Of a stretch of 64,000 nucleotides of DNA, positions 52,431-61,931 are shown in pieces. The position numbers and the translations under genes were made by a program. How positions within the stretch are numbered: the stretch's first letter is position 1; every line of letters starts with the position of its first letter. This DNA is from Prorocentrum cordatum (taxonomy: Eukaryota; Sar; Dinophyceae; Prorocentrales; Prorocentraceae), in the NCBI GenBank assembly GCA_963575745.1, contig CAUYUJ010020516.1:527936-591935 (forward strand). Direction: 5' to 3'. The notes beneath the pieces were generated by a model. That model had not been told where the DNA came from. It was given only the letters and a program-made list of their open reading frames with translations, and did not search any database.

Positions 52431-52525
52431 CCTCGGCCTGGCCGCCGCGCTCTGGCCGCGCCTCGGGCGCGGCCCGCTCCCGCGAGGCCACGGCGGCCAC
52501 GGCGGCCTCCAGCGGAGATCTCCTC
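52370..52525 (-). CDS. Possible coiled-coil exon, source of the array core
   Basis: The minus frame reads LEAAVAAVASRERAAPEARP, then ERGGQAEEQERERKRRRQEQ and ELAAEASW. A pyrimidine-rich stretch (CTGCTCTGGTCTTCCTCC) lies upstream on its strand. Its 3' part is the core repeated ten more times to the left. A GT after GAGGCCTC could be the donor. Confidence 0.38.
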
Positions 52526-52904
52526 GGGGTGCGCCGCGGAGGAGGAGGAAGACCAGAGCAGAGCAGAGCAGCGCCGATGATCCGATGGTACGCAGAGCCC
52601 GAGACGGCCACCCTGCAGGCCGCTGGGAAGCAAACAACGGATCGGGCGTTCGAGAACCAATTAAGGGGCTCGGAAGTCTATGGGGCCCTGCAGGGGGATA
52701 CCACTGGCAAAAACGAGACCTCCGTTAGGGGACGCCATGGGGGCTCGCCTATGCACTCCCGCACTGAACAGAACCGAAGGCAAACGACGTATAAGTTTGC
52801 CCCAGCACAGGAGGGTGAAGGATGGAGGAGGACGGGGGAGGAGGAGGCTGGGTTGAGGAGCAGGCGCCTTGAGAAGAATAAGAAGAAGAACCGGCATACA
52901 CCTA
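52526..52904. other. Spacer, no gene recognised
   Basis: CAGAG short repeats near 52552-52572 and GGA/GAA runs near 52820-52890. Confidence 0.4.
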
Positions 52905-53000
52905 CGCTGGAGCCGGCGCCGGAGGCGCCGCTGGGGGGGGGGGGGGGGCAGCGCGGATCCAATAAATGCAGGCGGAGCGCCCAGACATTATGTTTATGTA
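52905..53000. mobile_element. Element H fragment with poly-G
   Basis: GCTGGAGCCGGCGCCGGAGG, about 18 G (52929-52947), then GCGCGGATCCAATAAATGCA and GGCGGAGCGC. Shares the GGATCCAA-AAATCCGCGC-like end of element H. Confidence 0.45.
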
Positions 53001-53105
53001 GTTCTGTCTTCTGCTTCTTCGAACCTCACCGCTGGCTGCAACGCCGCACCTCCCCCACTCCTTCCCCTCCTGATGCCTGATATATCTGAGTTCCTCCCCC
53101 TCTTG

Positions 53106-53233
53106 GCCATCGCTCGGGCGTCCTTTCCCCCGTGCATTTGTCGGTTTCGTGCGTGCTTCCCGTGCTACTGATCCCGGCTGCTGCTCCTCGATGTTGCTCG
53201 CCGAGAAAAACGCACACGTCCGAGCGATGCCAA
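53106..53233. mobile_element. MITE family I, copy 2
   Basis: GCCATCGCTCGGGCGTCC to ACGTCCGAGCGATGCC, with GCATTTGTCGGTTTCGTGCG and TCGCCGAGAAAAACGCACAC inside. Confidence 0.75.
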
Positions 53234-53269
53234 GCTTAGGGACCTGGCTGCCTTCAGCGCCAGGCGCCC

Positions 53270-53322
53270 ACGAGGAGGAGGAGGAGGAGGAGGAGGAGGA
53301 AGAGGAGGAGGAGGAGGAGCTC
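53270..53322. repeat. (GGA)n microsatellite
   Basis: GGA repeats with one GGAAGA interruption. Confidence 0.9.
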
Positions 53323-53640
53323 GGCTGAGGCGTCCGATTGCTGTCGATAGGGAGGCTAGGAAAGTCGCACCATATTTCTGGGCACCGAAAGGGCCGATCG
53401 TGCGATCGCGCTGTTTGGCAGAAACAGCATTGTCAGAGTGGGTGAACACTAAGGCGAAAGGCGCAACGAAGGGAGCATGGACGTCCTCCAAGGCTCAATG
53501 AAGGCCTGCGAGCAAGTCGAACAGAATTGGCTGCTAGAGGCAGCTGTGGCAGGGGTTCTCCGGGTTCTCTATCTGTGGAAACTGAAGCTTCAGATACAAA
53601 CGGACCCGAGACTCTCCGCCGGCACGACGACGCACACGAA
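53323..53640. other. Spacer, no gene recognised
   Basis: Mixed unique sequence of moderate GC. No clear exon. Confidence 0.35.
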
Positions 53641-53659
53641 GAGTGGCACGTGGACGGGG

Positions 53660-53737
53660 CAGAGGAAAGAGGAGGAGGAGGACGAGGAAAGAGGAGGAGG
53701 AGGACGAGGAGGAGGAGGAGGAGGAGGAGGCCCAGGA
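53660..53737. repeat. (GGA)n microsatellite
   Basis: GGA and GGAGGACGAGGA repeats, adjacent to the coding-like stretch starting at 53745. Confidence 0.9.
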
Positions 53738-53744
53738 TGAAGGA

Positions 53745-53925
53745 CTGGCCTGCGAGCACCGTTCCTCTGCGGATCCTCTTCGCGGCGCCCGCCGCCGCCG
53801 CTGCCAGCACCTCGCCGGGGGAAACCGCGCAGCCTGGCCGGCCTGGCCGCGGCGCCGCCGGCTGCAGCGGGCCGCCGGCCCCGAACTGCGAGACGGGCAC
53901 CACCTCTCCGGGGGTTGCCGGACCG
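53745..53925 (-). CDS. Possible exon (hypothetical)
   Basis: The minus frame reads VASGPATPGEVVPVSQFGAG, then GPLQPAAPRPGRPGCAVSPG and EVLAAAAAGAAKRIRRGTVL. It is bounded on its upstream side by MITE family I (53929-54055) and downstream by a TCC tract. CAG|GC after GTVLA could be a GC-type donor. No family is recognised. Confidence 0.33.
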
Positions 53926-53928
53926 CTC

Positions 53929-54055
53929 GCCACCGCTCGGACGTCCATTTCCCGTGCATTTGTCGGTTTCGTGTGTGTTTTCTGTTGCTCGATGTTCCAG
54001 GATCTTCCTGAGTGGTTCTCGCCGAGAAAAAAATGCACACGTCCGAGTGATGCCA
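53929..54055. mobile_element. MITE family I, copy 3
   Basis: GCCACCGCTCGGACGTCCAT to ACGTCCGAGTGATGCC. Ends within a few bases of a coding-like stretch, so it could be intronic. Confidence 0.75.
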
Positions 54056-54063
54056 GGTGGAAT

Positions 54064-54218
54064 TAGGTCGGGCGTGTCCTCCTACAGGCGGATTTAGGAG
54101 GAATGCGTAGAAGTGGCCAACAACGACCCCAAAGCATCAGCAAAGAATCGAAACCCAGTCCCCGGACTATGTTGTGCTGTTTTTGAAGATTCCTCTTGTA
54201 GAGGGACAGGCCCGACTG
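54064..54218. mobile_element. MITE family D, copy 1
   Basis: TAGGTCGGGCGTGTCCTCCT and CAGG on the left, AGAGGGACAGGCCCGACT on the right. Imperfect TIR of about 22 bp; no clear target duplication. Confidence 0.6.
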
Positions 54219-54353
54219 AATGCTCAAGTGCCCCTGGCCAAAGGTGCCCCCTGCCTCCAGAGCACCCCGAGCACCCCAGCACGAGGACAAGAGAGCCCCC
54301 AGCGCTGCAAGATGGAGCGCTGGGTCCCTGGACCATCACCAACGAGACTCAGG

Positions 54354-54520
54354 TTAGGTCGGGCGTGTCCCTCTGCAGGAGGAGTACTCAAAAATAACAA
54401 CAACAAAAACATCGTATGCGACGATTTGTTGAGCATTTGTTGACTACGTTTGAATATTCTCGTTGGGGTCCTTTTGACTTGTCGCTCACAACATCCGCCT
54501 GTAGAGGACATGCCCGACCT
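54354..54520. mobile_element. MITE family D, copy 2, with 10-bp duplication
   Basis: TTAGGTCGGGCGTGTCC to GGACATGCCCGACCT, 167 bp, flanked by GAGACTCAGG at 54344-54353 and 54521-54530. A perfect 10-bp target duplication fits Mutator-like elements (usually 9-11 bp). The AT-rich interior has no coding capacity. Confidence 0.8.
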
Positions 54521-54566
54521 GAGACTCAGGATGAGAAACTGGTCCCGGGGATGGGGCCCAGACCTT

Positions 54567-54805
54567 AGGCCCTGGAAACGACAGGGCAATTGTTTTACCG
54601 GTTCCGTTTTGCCGTGTTTTTTTTGCCGGTTCCGACGCCGCTTTTTTACTGGTTCCGTCGCCGTCTTTTGACCGGTTCCGGCTCCCGTTCAAATCCTGGA
54701 GCCGTTTTTGTGCCGTTTCCGGTCGCCTTTTTTTGCCGTTTCCATTTTCAAGGGACACTTTTTTGGAAACGGTGAAAAAAACGGCCCTGCCGTTTCCGGG
54801 GCCCA
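54567..54805. mobile_element. MITE family E, copy 1
   Basis: GGCCCTGGAAACGACAGGGC on the left; GCCCTGCCGTTTCCGGGGCC on the right. The interior repeats CCGGTTCCG and TTTTGCCG several times. Confidence 0.7.
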
Positions 54806-55565
54806 CAAAAAGGTCAGGGCCGCTTCCCGCAACACCCGGACCTTGTACGCCGAGGGATCGGAGTCGAAGGTGACGGTGACGGCCCCCGACGAGGCGTCCA
54901 CCTCCGGCGGAGGGACGGCGGCAACCACGCCTGGCGACGGTCCCCGAGATCTCCACGCGTTCCGTCGTTCTGCTTCTCTCCAGTGCGTCCAAGGTTCGCG
55001 TATCGTGGCCCGAGGCACGTGCGAGGACGCGGGGGGGGCCACCCGAGCCAGGGGACGTCGACGAAAGAGGAAGGGGGGGCCATGCAACAGGGGGGGACTT
55101 CGTGGCCCCTGCCCCGACTTCCCCCGCCCGCTCCCCCCCCTAGCCATCACCGCCCCCCTTCGGCGCACGATGTGTTCGGGGTCGTAGCTCGGGTCTCGAA
55201 CGGCCGTTCGGGACGATCCTGGCACCCCTGGAAAAGCTCTCCACAGGGCGCCACTGCAGGCTTCCACCTCCCCATCCCCCCCTAAGAAGAACAGCAAACG
55301 TCCTCACGCCCCTCTTGGACGCCCCCGACTCTCTCGTCGCCAAGGCTGGATACGCCCCGAGGTTCTCGCCTGGACGCGATGCGGGACAGATCGGGGGGCT
55401 GTTTTTTTCGAGGGGCCAGCCCTCGCAAGAGAGAAAGAGAGACAGCGGCCCTGTGCAGGCGTGTGCTGGGGGCGACTGACCTCCTCGTCCCCAGCTTCCT
55501 TCGCGCAATCCTCCTTCTTTCATCGCCTCGCTCCTCCTCCCCCTCCGCCTTTCCTCTGTCCATAA
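54806..55565. other. Spacer with fragments of repeats L and M
   Basis: GGACGACCATGCAACAGG-like and CTAGCCATCACCGCCCCC (about 55075-55155) resemble repeat L; GGCCGTTCGGGACGATCCTG near 55202 resembles repeat M. No gene. Confidence 0.4.
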
Positions 55566-55782
55566 TGGGGCCCTGGAAACGACAGGGCTGTTTCTGTTAC
55601 CGGTTCTATTTTGCCCATTTTTGTTGGCTGCTCCGACAAAGTCTTTTTACCGGTTCCGTCGCCTTTGTTTTACCAATTCCGGCTCTGGTTCCAATCCTGG
55701 AGACGTTGTTTTGCCGTTTCCACTTTCGAGAAACATTTTTTCGTAAACGGTGAAGAAACGGCCCTGCCGCTTCCGGGGCCCA
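55566..55782. mobile_element. MITE family E, copy 2
   Basis: TGGGGCCCTGGAAACGACAG to CTGCCGCTTCCGGGGCCCA, 217 bp. The same internal ACCGGTTCCGTCGCC and GGTTCCAATCCTGGAG segments as copy 1. Confidence 0.7.
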
Positions 55783-56423
55783 CTAAGCCCGTTCCCCTCC
55801 TCCTTCCCCGTCCCCCTTGCTCTCGTCGCATCCCCTCTCTTCACGCATTCTCTAAGTGGTATACCTTCCTTAGCGCCCACTCTCGCCACCCTTCTCACGC
55901 GCGCCTCAGTGACCGTCACGGGCACGGGCTTGCCCTCGTGGCGCTTGCTTTGGCAATAACGCGTGCATCTGAAAAATGTGGGCATTCGCGCTTGCCCGCG
56001 CGAGGCAAACTGAACTCAAGCTTCCGCCATAGCTCCCCGTCGCGGTGAAGAGTAGGGAGGGAGAGGCAGCAGGGAACGTGTGCCTCTTCCTCCCCCATTT
56101 CCTGCCGGTTCCGCTCGCGGGCATGGCACTCTGGCCCGCACTCGAGGGAGGGCCTCTCCGAGGACGGTGTGACCACCTACCCCACGCCAACTATCGGTGG
56201 CGCGCAAACATGGATTAGCGATCCATGGATTTGGCGCGCGGTCGCCAAATCAATGGGTCTGGGGAGGTGCCCTCGCCAAAACGCGGCCCTTGCCGCCTCG
56301 CCCCTGGAAGCGGGACCCGCCGCTAATCCACGCCCCCTTGATCCATGTTCGCGATCGCCTGAAACTGCAATGACCGCAAGCTCGACCCTCCCCCGACTCG
56401 CGAGGGGCCATCGCATCGGTGGC
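55783..56423. other. Unique spacer, no gene recognised
   Basis: Moderate GC; GTGACCGTCACGG palindrome near 55909. No element or exon is supported. Confidence 0.4.
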
Positions 56424-56572
56424 TCACTCCTCCGGACTCGCCTCTGGCAGTGTGGATTTCACACCGAGCTGTGCCGTGCCAGTGGCGCGGGCCCCAGCGA
56501 CTGCACGGGCGTCATCGACGAGGAGGGGGCGTCGAGCGTCCGGAGGGAAGGCCCGATCACCGAACTTCGTGG
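56424..56572 (-). CDS. Possible terminal exon after (TCC)n and CAG
   Basis: On the minus strand the (TCC)n tract (from 56592) is followed 17 nt later by CAG (56575-56573). The frame then reads TKFGDRAFPPDARRPLLVDD, ARAVAGARATGTAQLGVKST and LPEASPEE before a TGA at 56424. This is the best match here to a 3' splice site plus last exon. No homologue named. Confidence 0.35.
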
Positions 56573-56589
56573 CTGCGCCGCGCGAACAG

Positions 56590-56795
56590 CGAAGGAGGAG
56601 GAGGAGGAGGAGGAGGAGGAGGAGGAGCAGGCGGAGGAGGCGAAGGAGGAGCAGGAGGAGGAGGAGCAGGAGGATGGGGAAGAATAGGAGGAGGAGGAGG
56701 AGGAGGAGGAGGAGGAGGAGGAGGAGGAGGAGGTGGAAGAGGAGGAGGAGGAGGAGGAGGAGGAGGAGGGGGAAGAGGAGGAGGAGGAGTTCTGT
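56590..56795. repeat. (GGA)n microsatellite
   Basis: About 200 bp of GGA with GCGGAGGAGGC and GGATGGGGAAGA interruptions. Confidence 0.95.
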
Positions 56796-57840
56796 GGAGA
56801 AGCCCCGGCGGACACCTGTCCTGCCCAGACCTCGGAGCGCCGTGACGGGGAGGAGAGCGACAACGGAGTGAACGAGGAGGGCGCGCAGGCCGAGGGGAGC
56901 GGGAAGGGAGGGGGCATGGATGAAGGGGCCCACAAACACACAAATAAATACGCACAAATAAAATAATCCCCCATAGTTTCTCATACAGGGGTCAAGGGGA
57001 CGTAAGACCTGGGTACAGGGGACTCGGAAATCCCCGACGAGGTCCTCAAACAAATGACGAGGCCGAGCCTGCATTTTGACGAGGCCTCCCGCTGCAGACA
57101 TCCCACGAAACTCCTCCTCGTCAAAATCCGAGGCGCGGTCGTCAAAAAACGATGGCGAACCCGAGTCCTGGCAAACCCGGGTCTTACGCTCCCCCGACAA
57201 GGGGAATGGGAAGGGAGGGGGCATGGAGGAGGGCGATGCAGCGACGCTACCCTGCCAGCCCTTTCCGTGGAGGGGTAACAGAAATACTGATAGCGCTCCT
57301 CCCCAGACCTCCTTGGGGTGCGTTCTGGCCAGGATTTCGAGGATCATACCGCCGTGGCGATGAGGGCCTCCCAGGAGGTCCGCAAAGCAAAAAGAGAAGG
57401 GCATCGGTATCGGTACCTGGTCCTCTCCTAATTCGCGTGGAGTCAGGGCGAGACCTGCCGATATCATGGGGCCCCTCTCGCAGACGTGGCACTGCACGGG
57501 GCGGAGGACGGAAATAACGAACTCTAGGGCGAGGAGCAGCAGTTCTCTGCTGCTCCTGGCGGGGCCACTGGCAGTCCGTTGCACAAACTGTGGGCGATCG
57601 GCAAAAGGACGCGCTGAAAGTCGCCGGCCCCTCGGGGACACTGGCATGTCGTGATCACCGAATTCGGAATTATCCAGGAGGCCCCTACGACGGCAGGCGG
57701 CCAAGAGGATGCCTTCAGAGAGCCGCCAGGCGGTTCAAGAGGCTCCAGAAGCGCACGGAGGGAAGCTGCAACAGAGGCTCTCGAAACGAGTGCTTCCAGA
57801 GACGGCCCAGGGCAACCCAAGAGAGCTTTTGGGGGGGGCA
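56796..57840. other. Spacer, no gene recognised
   Basis: GACGAGGCC-type short repeats at 57030-57110 and a GTTCTGGCCAGGATTTCG fragment at about 57322. An ordinary Thr/Arg/Ser-rich frame is open, but nothing is convincing. Confidence 0.35.
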
Positions 57841-57954
57841 CTCAACTCCTCGTCACCATCCTCCCCTACTGCTGCTCCTCATCGTCATCGTTCTCATCAT
57901 CCCTCTTCCTCCCAATCACGTTCCTGCCCTTTACGCTTCTTCGTCTTCCTCCCC

Positions 57955-58140
57955 GTTTTGCTCCTCCTCCCTCCCTCCCTCCCTCCCTCTTGCTCTTCAT
58001 CACCCTCCTCCTCCGCCTCCTCCTCCTCCTCATCGTGCTCTCCTCCTCCTCCTCCTCCTCCTCCTCCTCCTCCTCTGTTCCCCCCCCCTCCTCCTCCTCT
58101 GCTCCTCCTCCTCCTCCTCCTCCTCCTCCTCCTCCTTCAC
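57955..58140. repeat. (CTC/CTCC)n microsatellite
   Basis: CCTC and CTC repeats ending CTCCTTCACAG at 58142. Confidence 0.95.
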
Positions 58141-58142
58141 AG

Positions 58143-58255
58143 GCACGCGACGTCTTGTCCTTGCTCGCACCGTCGACCCTCAGAGATCTTTGGATCCCTG
58201 CCGCGGGGCCCGCGCCGGCTCCGCGCGCGGAGGGGCTCCCCAGCGCACGGCGGTT
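58143..58255 (+). CDS. Possible exon after TTCACAG acceptor (hypothetical)
   Basis: Directly after (CTC)n-CTTCACAG the plus frame reads ARDVLSLLAPSTLRDLWIPA, then AGPAPAPRAEGLPSARRFW. A textbook pyrimidine tract and CAG precede it. Dispersed repeat L begins soon after. No family recognised. Confidence 0.35.
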
Positions 58256-58299
58256 CTGGGACCACGAGGGGGGCCGGGGGGCGGCCGAGAGGGGGGCGT

Positions 58300-58460
58300 C
58301 CACGAGGGGGGGGGGCACATGGCCGGCGGCACGCGCGCGGCCCAAGGGGGGGGCCCAGGGACGTAGCGAGAGAAGAAGAGGCGCCGTGGCATCTGGGGAA
58401 GTAGCATGGCCCACGCCACGATATCCCCCCCCCCCCCAGGTCATCCCCCCCTTCTGTTTG
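58300..58460. repeat. Dispersed repeat L, copy 2
   Basis: GAAGAGGCGCCGTGGCATCT, GTAGCATGGCCCACGCCACG and GGTCATCCCCCCC, in the same order as 35497-35630. Confidence 0.6.
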
Positions 58461-58530
58461 CCGCCCCCGAGAGGGCCACGTCCAAGCGTGCAGGCCGGGT
58501 CCTGGAGGTCACTGGTAGGACCGCACTAGA

Positions 58531-58740
58531 AGGTCAGGTCGGGCATGCCCCCCCTAGAGGCGTATGTTGGACGCAAGATTGAAACAAAAAACGTCAACAA
58601 ACATCTTGAACAAATGCTCCAAAAATATTCAAGCATGCAAATTGTCCACTGTATTGAACACTTGAACAAATGCTATATAGAACAAGTGTTCCAAACATGT
58701 ACTATTTTGATTATTCCCCCTGTAGGGGGAAAAGCCAGAC
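58531..58740. mobile_element. MITE family D, diverged copy
   Basis: AGGTCAGGTCGGGCATGCCC on the left; CCCCCTGTAGGGGGAAAAGC and CAGACTT on the right. AT-rich interior with TTGAACAAATGCT repeated. Confidence 0.5.
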
Positions 58741-59005
58741 TTACACCAAAGGTCACTCTGACGAAGTGCCACTCCTGCGCGGAACCGACAATGCTCCATC
58801 CCGAGCCGTCGGCTGTCGGGCGCGCCCAAAGTGGGGGGCCTGGGAAAAGGGGCATGAACGCACCATGGACCGAGACATGTGCGCGGACGAGGGGGGGGGG
58901 TCGAGGGGAGGGCCCTGGAAAAAAAGGGGGGCATGACTCCTGGAAGATGACGCGGCCCTTGCCATAGAACCAAGGTCCCCTCCTATACGAAAAAACAATT
59001 AAATT
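58741..59005. other. Spacer with fragments of C and L elements
   Basis: CACCAAAGGTCACTCTGACG (58752) resembles one end of family C; GGCATGACTCCTGG resembles repeat L. Confidence 0.4.
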
Positions 59006-59150
59006 CAACTGTTGGCGCTCCACGCGGAGTTGTTGGATCTGCGCTGGACCCCCCTCCCTGGCGCGCGGAGCGCGCCAGGGGCGGACCCGGAAGCGCCGCC
59101 GGAGGGGCCTAGCGCGGATCCAAGAAATCCGCGCGGAACGCCAAAAGTTG
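59006..59150. mobile_element. Element H, best copy
   Basis: Imperfect TIRs of about 40 bp: CAACTGTTGGCGCTCCACGC and GGATCTGCGCT on the left; AGCGCGGATCC and GCGCGGAACGCCAAAAGTTG on the right. The centre GGCGCGCGGAGCGCGCC is itself palindromic. Relatives at 8968, 48100, 52905 and 60400. Confidence 0.65.
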
Positions 59151-59160
59151 TTGCTTATGG

Positions 59161-60018
59161 CGTTCGTTTTCCGTCGATCCTAAGCCCCCCACCCCTCCTT
59201 TAGCCGAGCCTGGTGGTTCTGGAGTCGTGTGTTGAGCCTCCGACTGCCCCATGGGGAGGTTCGGGGCGCCCCAACAAAGCTCCGATGACTAGGCGCGGGG
59301 CCAATATATTTTCGATAGCCAGCGAAGACTCCTTTGAAAGGACCCACAAAACACAAATCCCAGGCTTCCTGATACGTTTCCATATATTTCCTGGTGTTCC
59401 GTCTTCCCCTCCACTGCCCACACTTTCCCATGCATTCCTGGGGATGGACGATTCATTGTGTCAGTGTTTGTACGTTGATTTATGATTCTCCCCGTCCCGC
59501 TCTTCACCTATTATTGCACACGCTGGGGGCGTGCTTTTCCGTTTTCAACTTTCCGTGTTGCGGCCAACCGCAACATAACAATAACGGCAACCCTAGGAAC
59601 AACGCGTCAACGACACCGACTGGGCCCAAACCGACAGAAAAGCTGCAGGCCAAAACGTCGCAGGAAAAAAAGGCAACCCAAAACCGCATACAATTGGCAG
59701 GAAGGGGACACACCAAAAAACGGAACTCAAAACACGTAACAACGGATGTCGGCACGAACCGAAAACGACGAGACGGCAATCCCAAAACGCAGAAACAACG
59801 GCTCCCGAAACAAAGAAACACGTCTTTTTTTGAAAAGGGAAGATAAATAACGCCCCAAGCCCCTCGACGACGAACTACCTTCATTCATCCCCCGCTCAGG
59901 CGCCCTCGACTTGCGAAGCGCCCTCGAAGCCGCGGCTGGAGTCGCCCTGGGTGCTTGGCCACAGCGCGAACTCGAACAGATGCGGGGGCTGATTGCGTCG
60001 CGGGGCGGCCAGCCCGCG
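59161..60018. other. Mostly unique spacer
   Basis: Lower GC, A-rich stretch at 59560-59860. No gene, RNA or TIR pair recognised. Confidence 0.4.
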
Positions 60019-60110
60019 CAAAAAAGGAAAAAAGAGAGAGAGAGAGAGAGCAACAGAGAGGGAGAGAAAAAGAGAAAGAGATAGAGAGAGAGAGGGAAAG
60101 CGAGGTCGAA
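60019..60110. repeat. (GA)n microsatellite
   Basis: GAGAGAGA and AAAGAGAAAGAGATAGAGAG repeats. Confidence 0.9.
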
Positions 60111-60369
60111 CAATCAAACAGGAGTCCCGTCGACAGCCGGCTACCGCGGCAACCAAGGCCGCCATTGCACGCTCAGCGGTGGCGCCCACAAAGGGGTGCG
60201 TGGGAGGTCGAAACAACAACCTCCCGGCGCAAAGCGATTGAGGTAGAAAGGCGGGGTGCTGAGCAGGCGATGCGCCGAGTCTCTTGGCGCCCCGCGGCGG
60301 AAGGGGCCCGGGTCGGCAAGGCCTTGGTTGGGGGCGCGAGGGCCCTCCGACAGGACCGGAACCGATGAC

Positions 60370-60520
60370 ACGGCCACGGTGCCTCCCGCCGCGCCTGGCT
60401 CACGCTCGCAGCGCAGGAGGGGTCCTCATCAACTCGCTGCACCCCCCCCTGGGGGGCGCGGGGCGCGCCTGGGTGTCCAGCGCAGATCCGAGAAATCCGC
60501 GCGGGCCGTCGAACAGGTAT
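60370..60520. mobile_element. Element H, diverged copy
   Basis: GGTGTCCAGCGCAGATCCGA and GAAATCCGCGCGG on the right, a GGGGGGCGCGGGGCGCGCC core, and AACTCGCTGCACCCCCCC to its left. Confidence 0.4.
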
Positions 60521-60720
60521 GTTCATGCAGCATGGTTCGTCGTCGATCATCCTGGTGGATCCTTGCACAACCATGTCCAACGCCGAGAGACAGCGCCTCC
60601 GCAAACCCAAGGCGCCCTCGACAAGGACGGGCGGGGGACGCAACGTCCCGGGGAACGACTTCGAGAACGGGTCCTTCCCTTCCTTCCGACTAGTGGGCGT
60701 GCTCTTCTTCGGCGTTCGGC
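60519..60720 (+). CDS. Possible small ORF or exon (hypothetical)
   Basis: The plus frame reads MFMQHGSSSIILVDPCTTMS, NAERQRLRKPKAPSTRTGGG and NVPGNDFENGSFPSFR. Mixed composition and several aromatic and Asn residues make it look coding-like. It starts just after an element H copy. Function unknown. Confidence 0.28.
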
Positions 60721-60904
60721 ATTGGGCGGAAGGGGGGGGAGGTGTGAGATCTGGCTCCGGACCTCTGCTCAAAGTGACTGCTTGCAGCAGGGCGTCCATC
60801 ATCATGGGGGAGACTCCACCTGATCGAAACAGGCGGCAAAAAACAGCCAAGATCCAGTGCGAGGGCCCGCGCCGATCGGCCTTTCAAGGAATCAGAAAAC
60901 GATC

Positions 60905-61124
60905 ACCCGAGGGCCCGCCCCGGCACCCCCAGCGCTCTGGAACTCTGTTCTTGGGACCCCCCCCCCGCCCGACAAATACCCCCCCCGGCACCCCCAAGCC
61001 TTTGGAACTCTCTTCTTGGGATCCCCCCGCCCGGCAATTTCTGGCCTGAAACTTACCGACACCCCCCACCGCGCCTCTGGAACTCTGTTCTTGGGACCTC
61101 CCACCCGACAATTTCTGGCCCTCT
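60905..61124. repeat. About 70-bp tandem repeat, three units
   Basis: TCTGGAACTCTGTTCTTGGG (or variant) near 60936, 61002 and 61076, each followed by a C run and a GACAATTTCTGGCC-like end. Confidence 0.8.
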
Positions 61125-61240
61125 CGGGGACAGGGACGTAATGAAATAAGAAGAGGCGCCATGAACTCTGGAGGAATATCATGGCCCCCGCCATGACATC
61201 CACCCCCCCCCCCAGTCATCACCCCCCTCCTTTCCGCCCC
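61125..61240. repeat. Dispersed repeat L, copy 3
   Basis: GAAGAGGCGCCATGAACTCT, AATATCATGGCCCCCGCCAT and CAGTCATCACCCCCC. Confidence 0.65.
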
Positions 61241-61359
61241 CGACCACCGCCCCTCCGCCCCGAAGGCGCGCTCCTTGGTCTTCGACAGCCACGTGCCCTT
61301 CGCGCCGGGCACGGCCCACGCCGCAGTCGGAGCGCGCCCGGCGGACGGCATGCGCCCCC

Positions 61360-61680
61360 CCCCCCCTGGGGAGGTGGGGTGCGGGGGGGGGGGAGGGAGG
61401 CGGACGACAGTGTCTTGAGGTGGGGGAGGAGGACGGGGACGCGGGGAGAGGAGTGCGCTCCCCCCTTGGGGAGGATGGTGGGGTGGGGGGGGGGGGACGG
61501 CAGTGTCTGAGGTGGGGGAGGAGGGGGGGAGGCGGGGGGGGGAGGAGTGGGGGAGGCGGGGGACGACAGGGTCCGAGGGATCGAGGAGGGGGGGGGGCAG
61601 AGGCGGCAGAAGAGGGGGGCGAGGAGCACGACAGAGTCTGAGGGGGGACGACGAGGGGGGGCCGGCTGAGGGGGGGGGGG
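61360..61680. repeat. G-rich minisatellite
   Basis: GGGGAGGTGGGGG, GGAGGACGGGGACG and long G runs; many possible G-quadruplexes on the plus strand. Confidence 0.85.
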
Positions 61681-61830
61681 GGCAACGTCGACCTGGGATT
61701 GGCGATACCTCGCTGATAGATCGGCGGCAGGCTCTCGGCAATGCATCCAAACGTTCCTGGGCGGGGTGGGCTACCAAGCCCCTATCGGCGATGAGTGAAC
61801 GATTGCGCGTCGACGGATTCCCTCCCGAGG
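61681..61830. mobile_element. Foldback element F-like copy
   Basis: GCAACGTCGACCTGGGATTG and CGCTGATAGATCGGCGG on the left, CTATCGGCGATGAGTGAACG and CGTCGACGGA on the right, in the same order as 43932-44139. Confidence 0.55.
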
Positions 61831-61931
61831 GGGGATGGTCAAACTTCGAACTTCAAGGTTGGAAGGCCTGAGCTGGATCTGCTTGCAGAGTTGGATCAGG
61901 TCGGAGACGGATCGGATCGCCAACGAATCTA

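Noticed and set aside
50395-53080. A single very long protein of Val, Arg, Ser or Asp repeats
   Set aside because: Frames through the (GTC)n array are open by composition in several registers, and the cores shift frame between copies.
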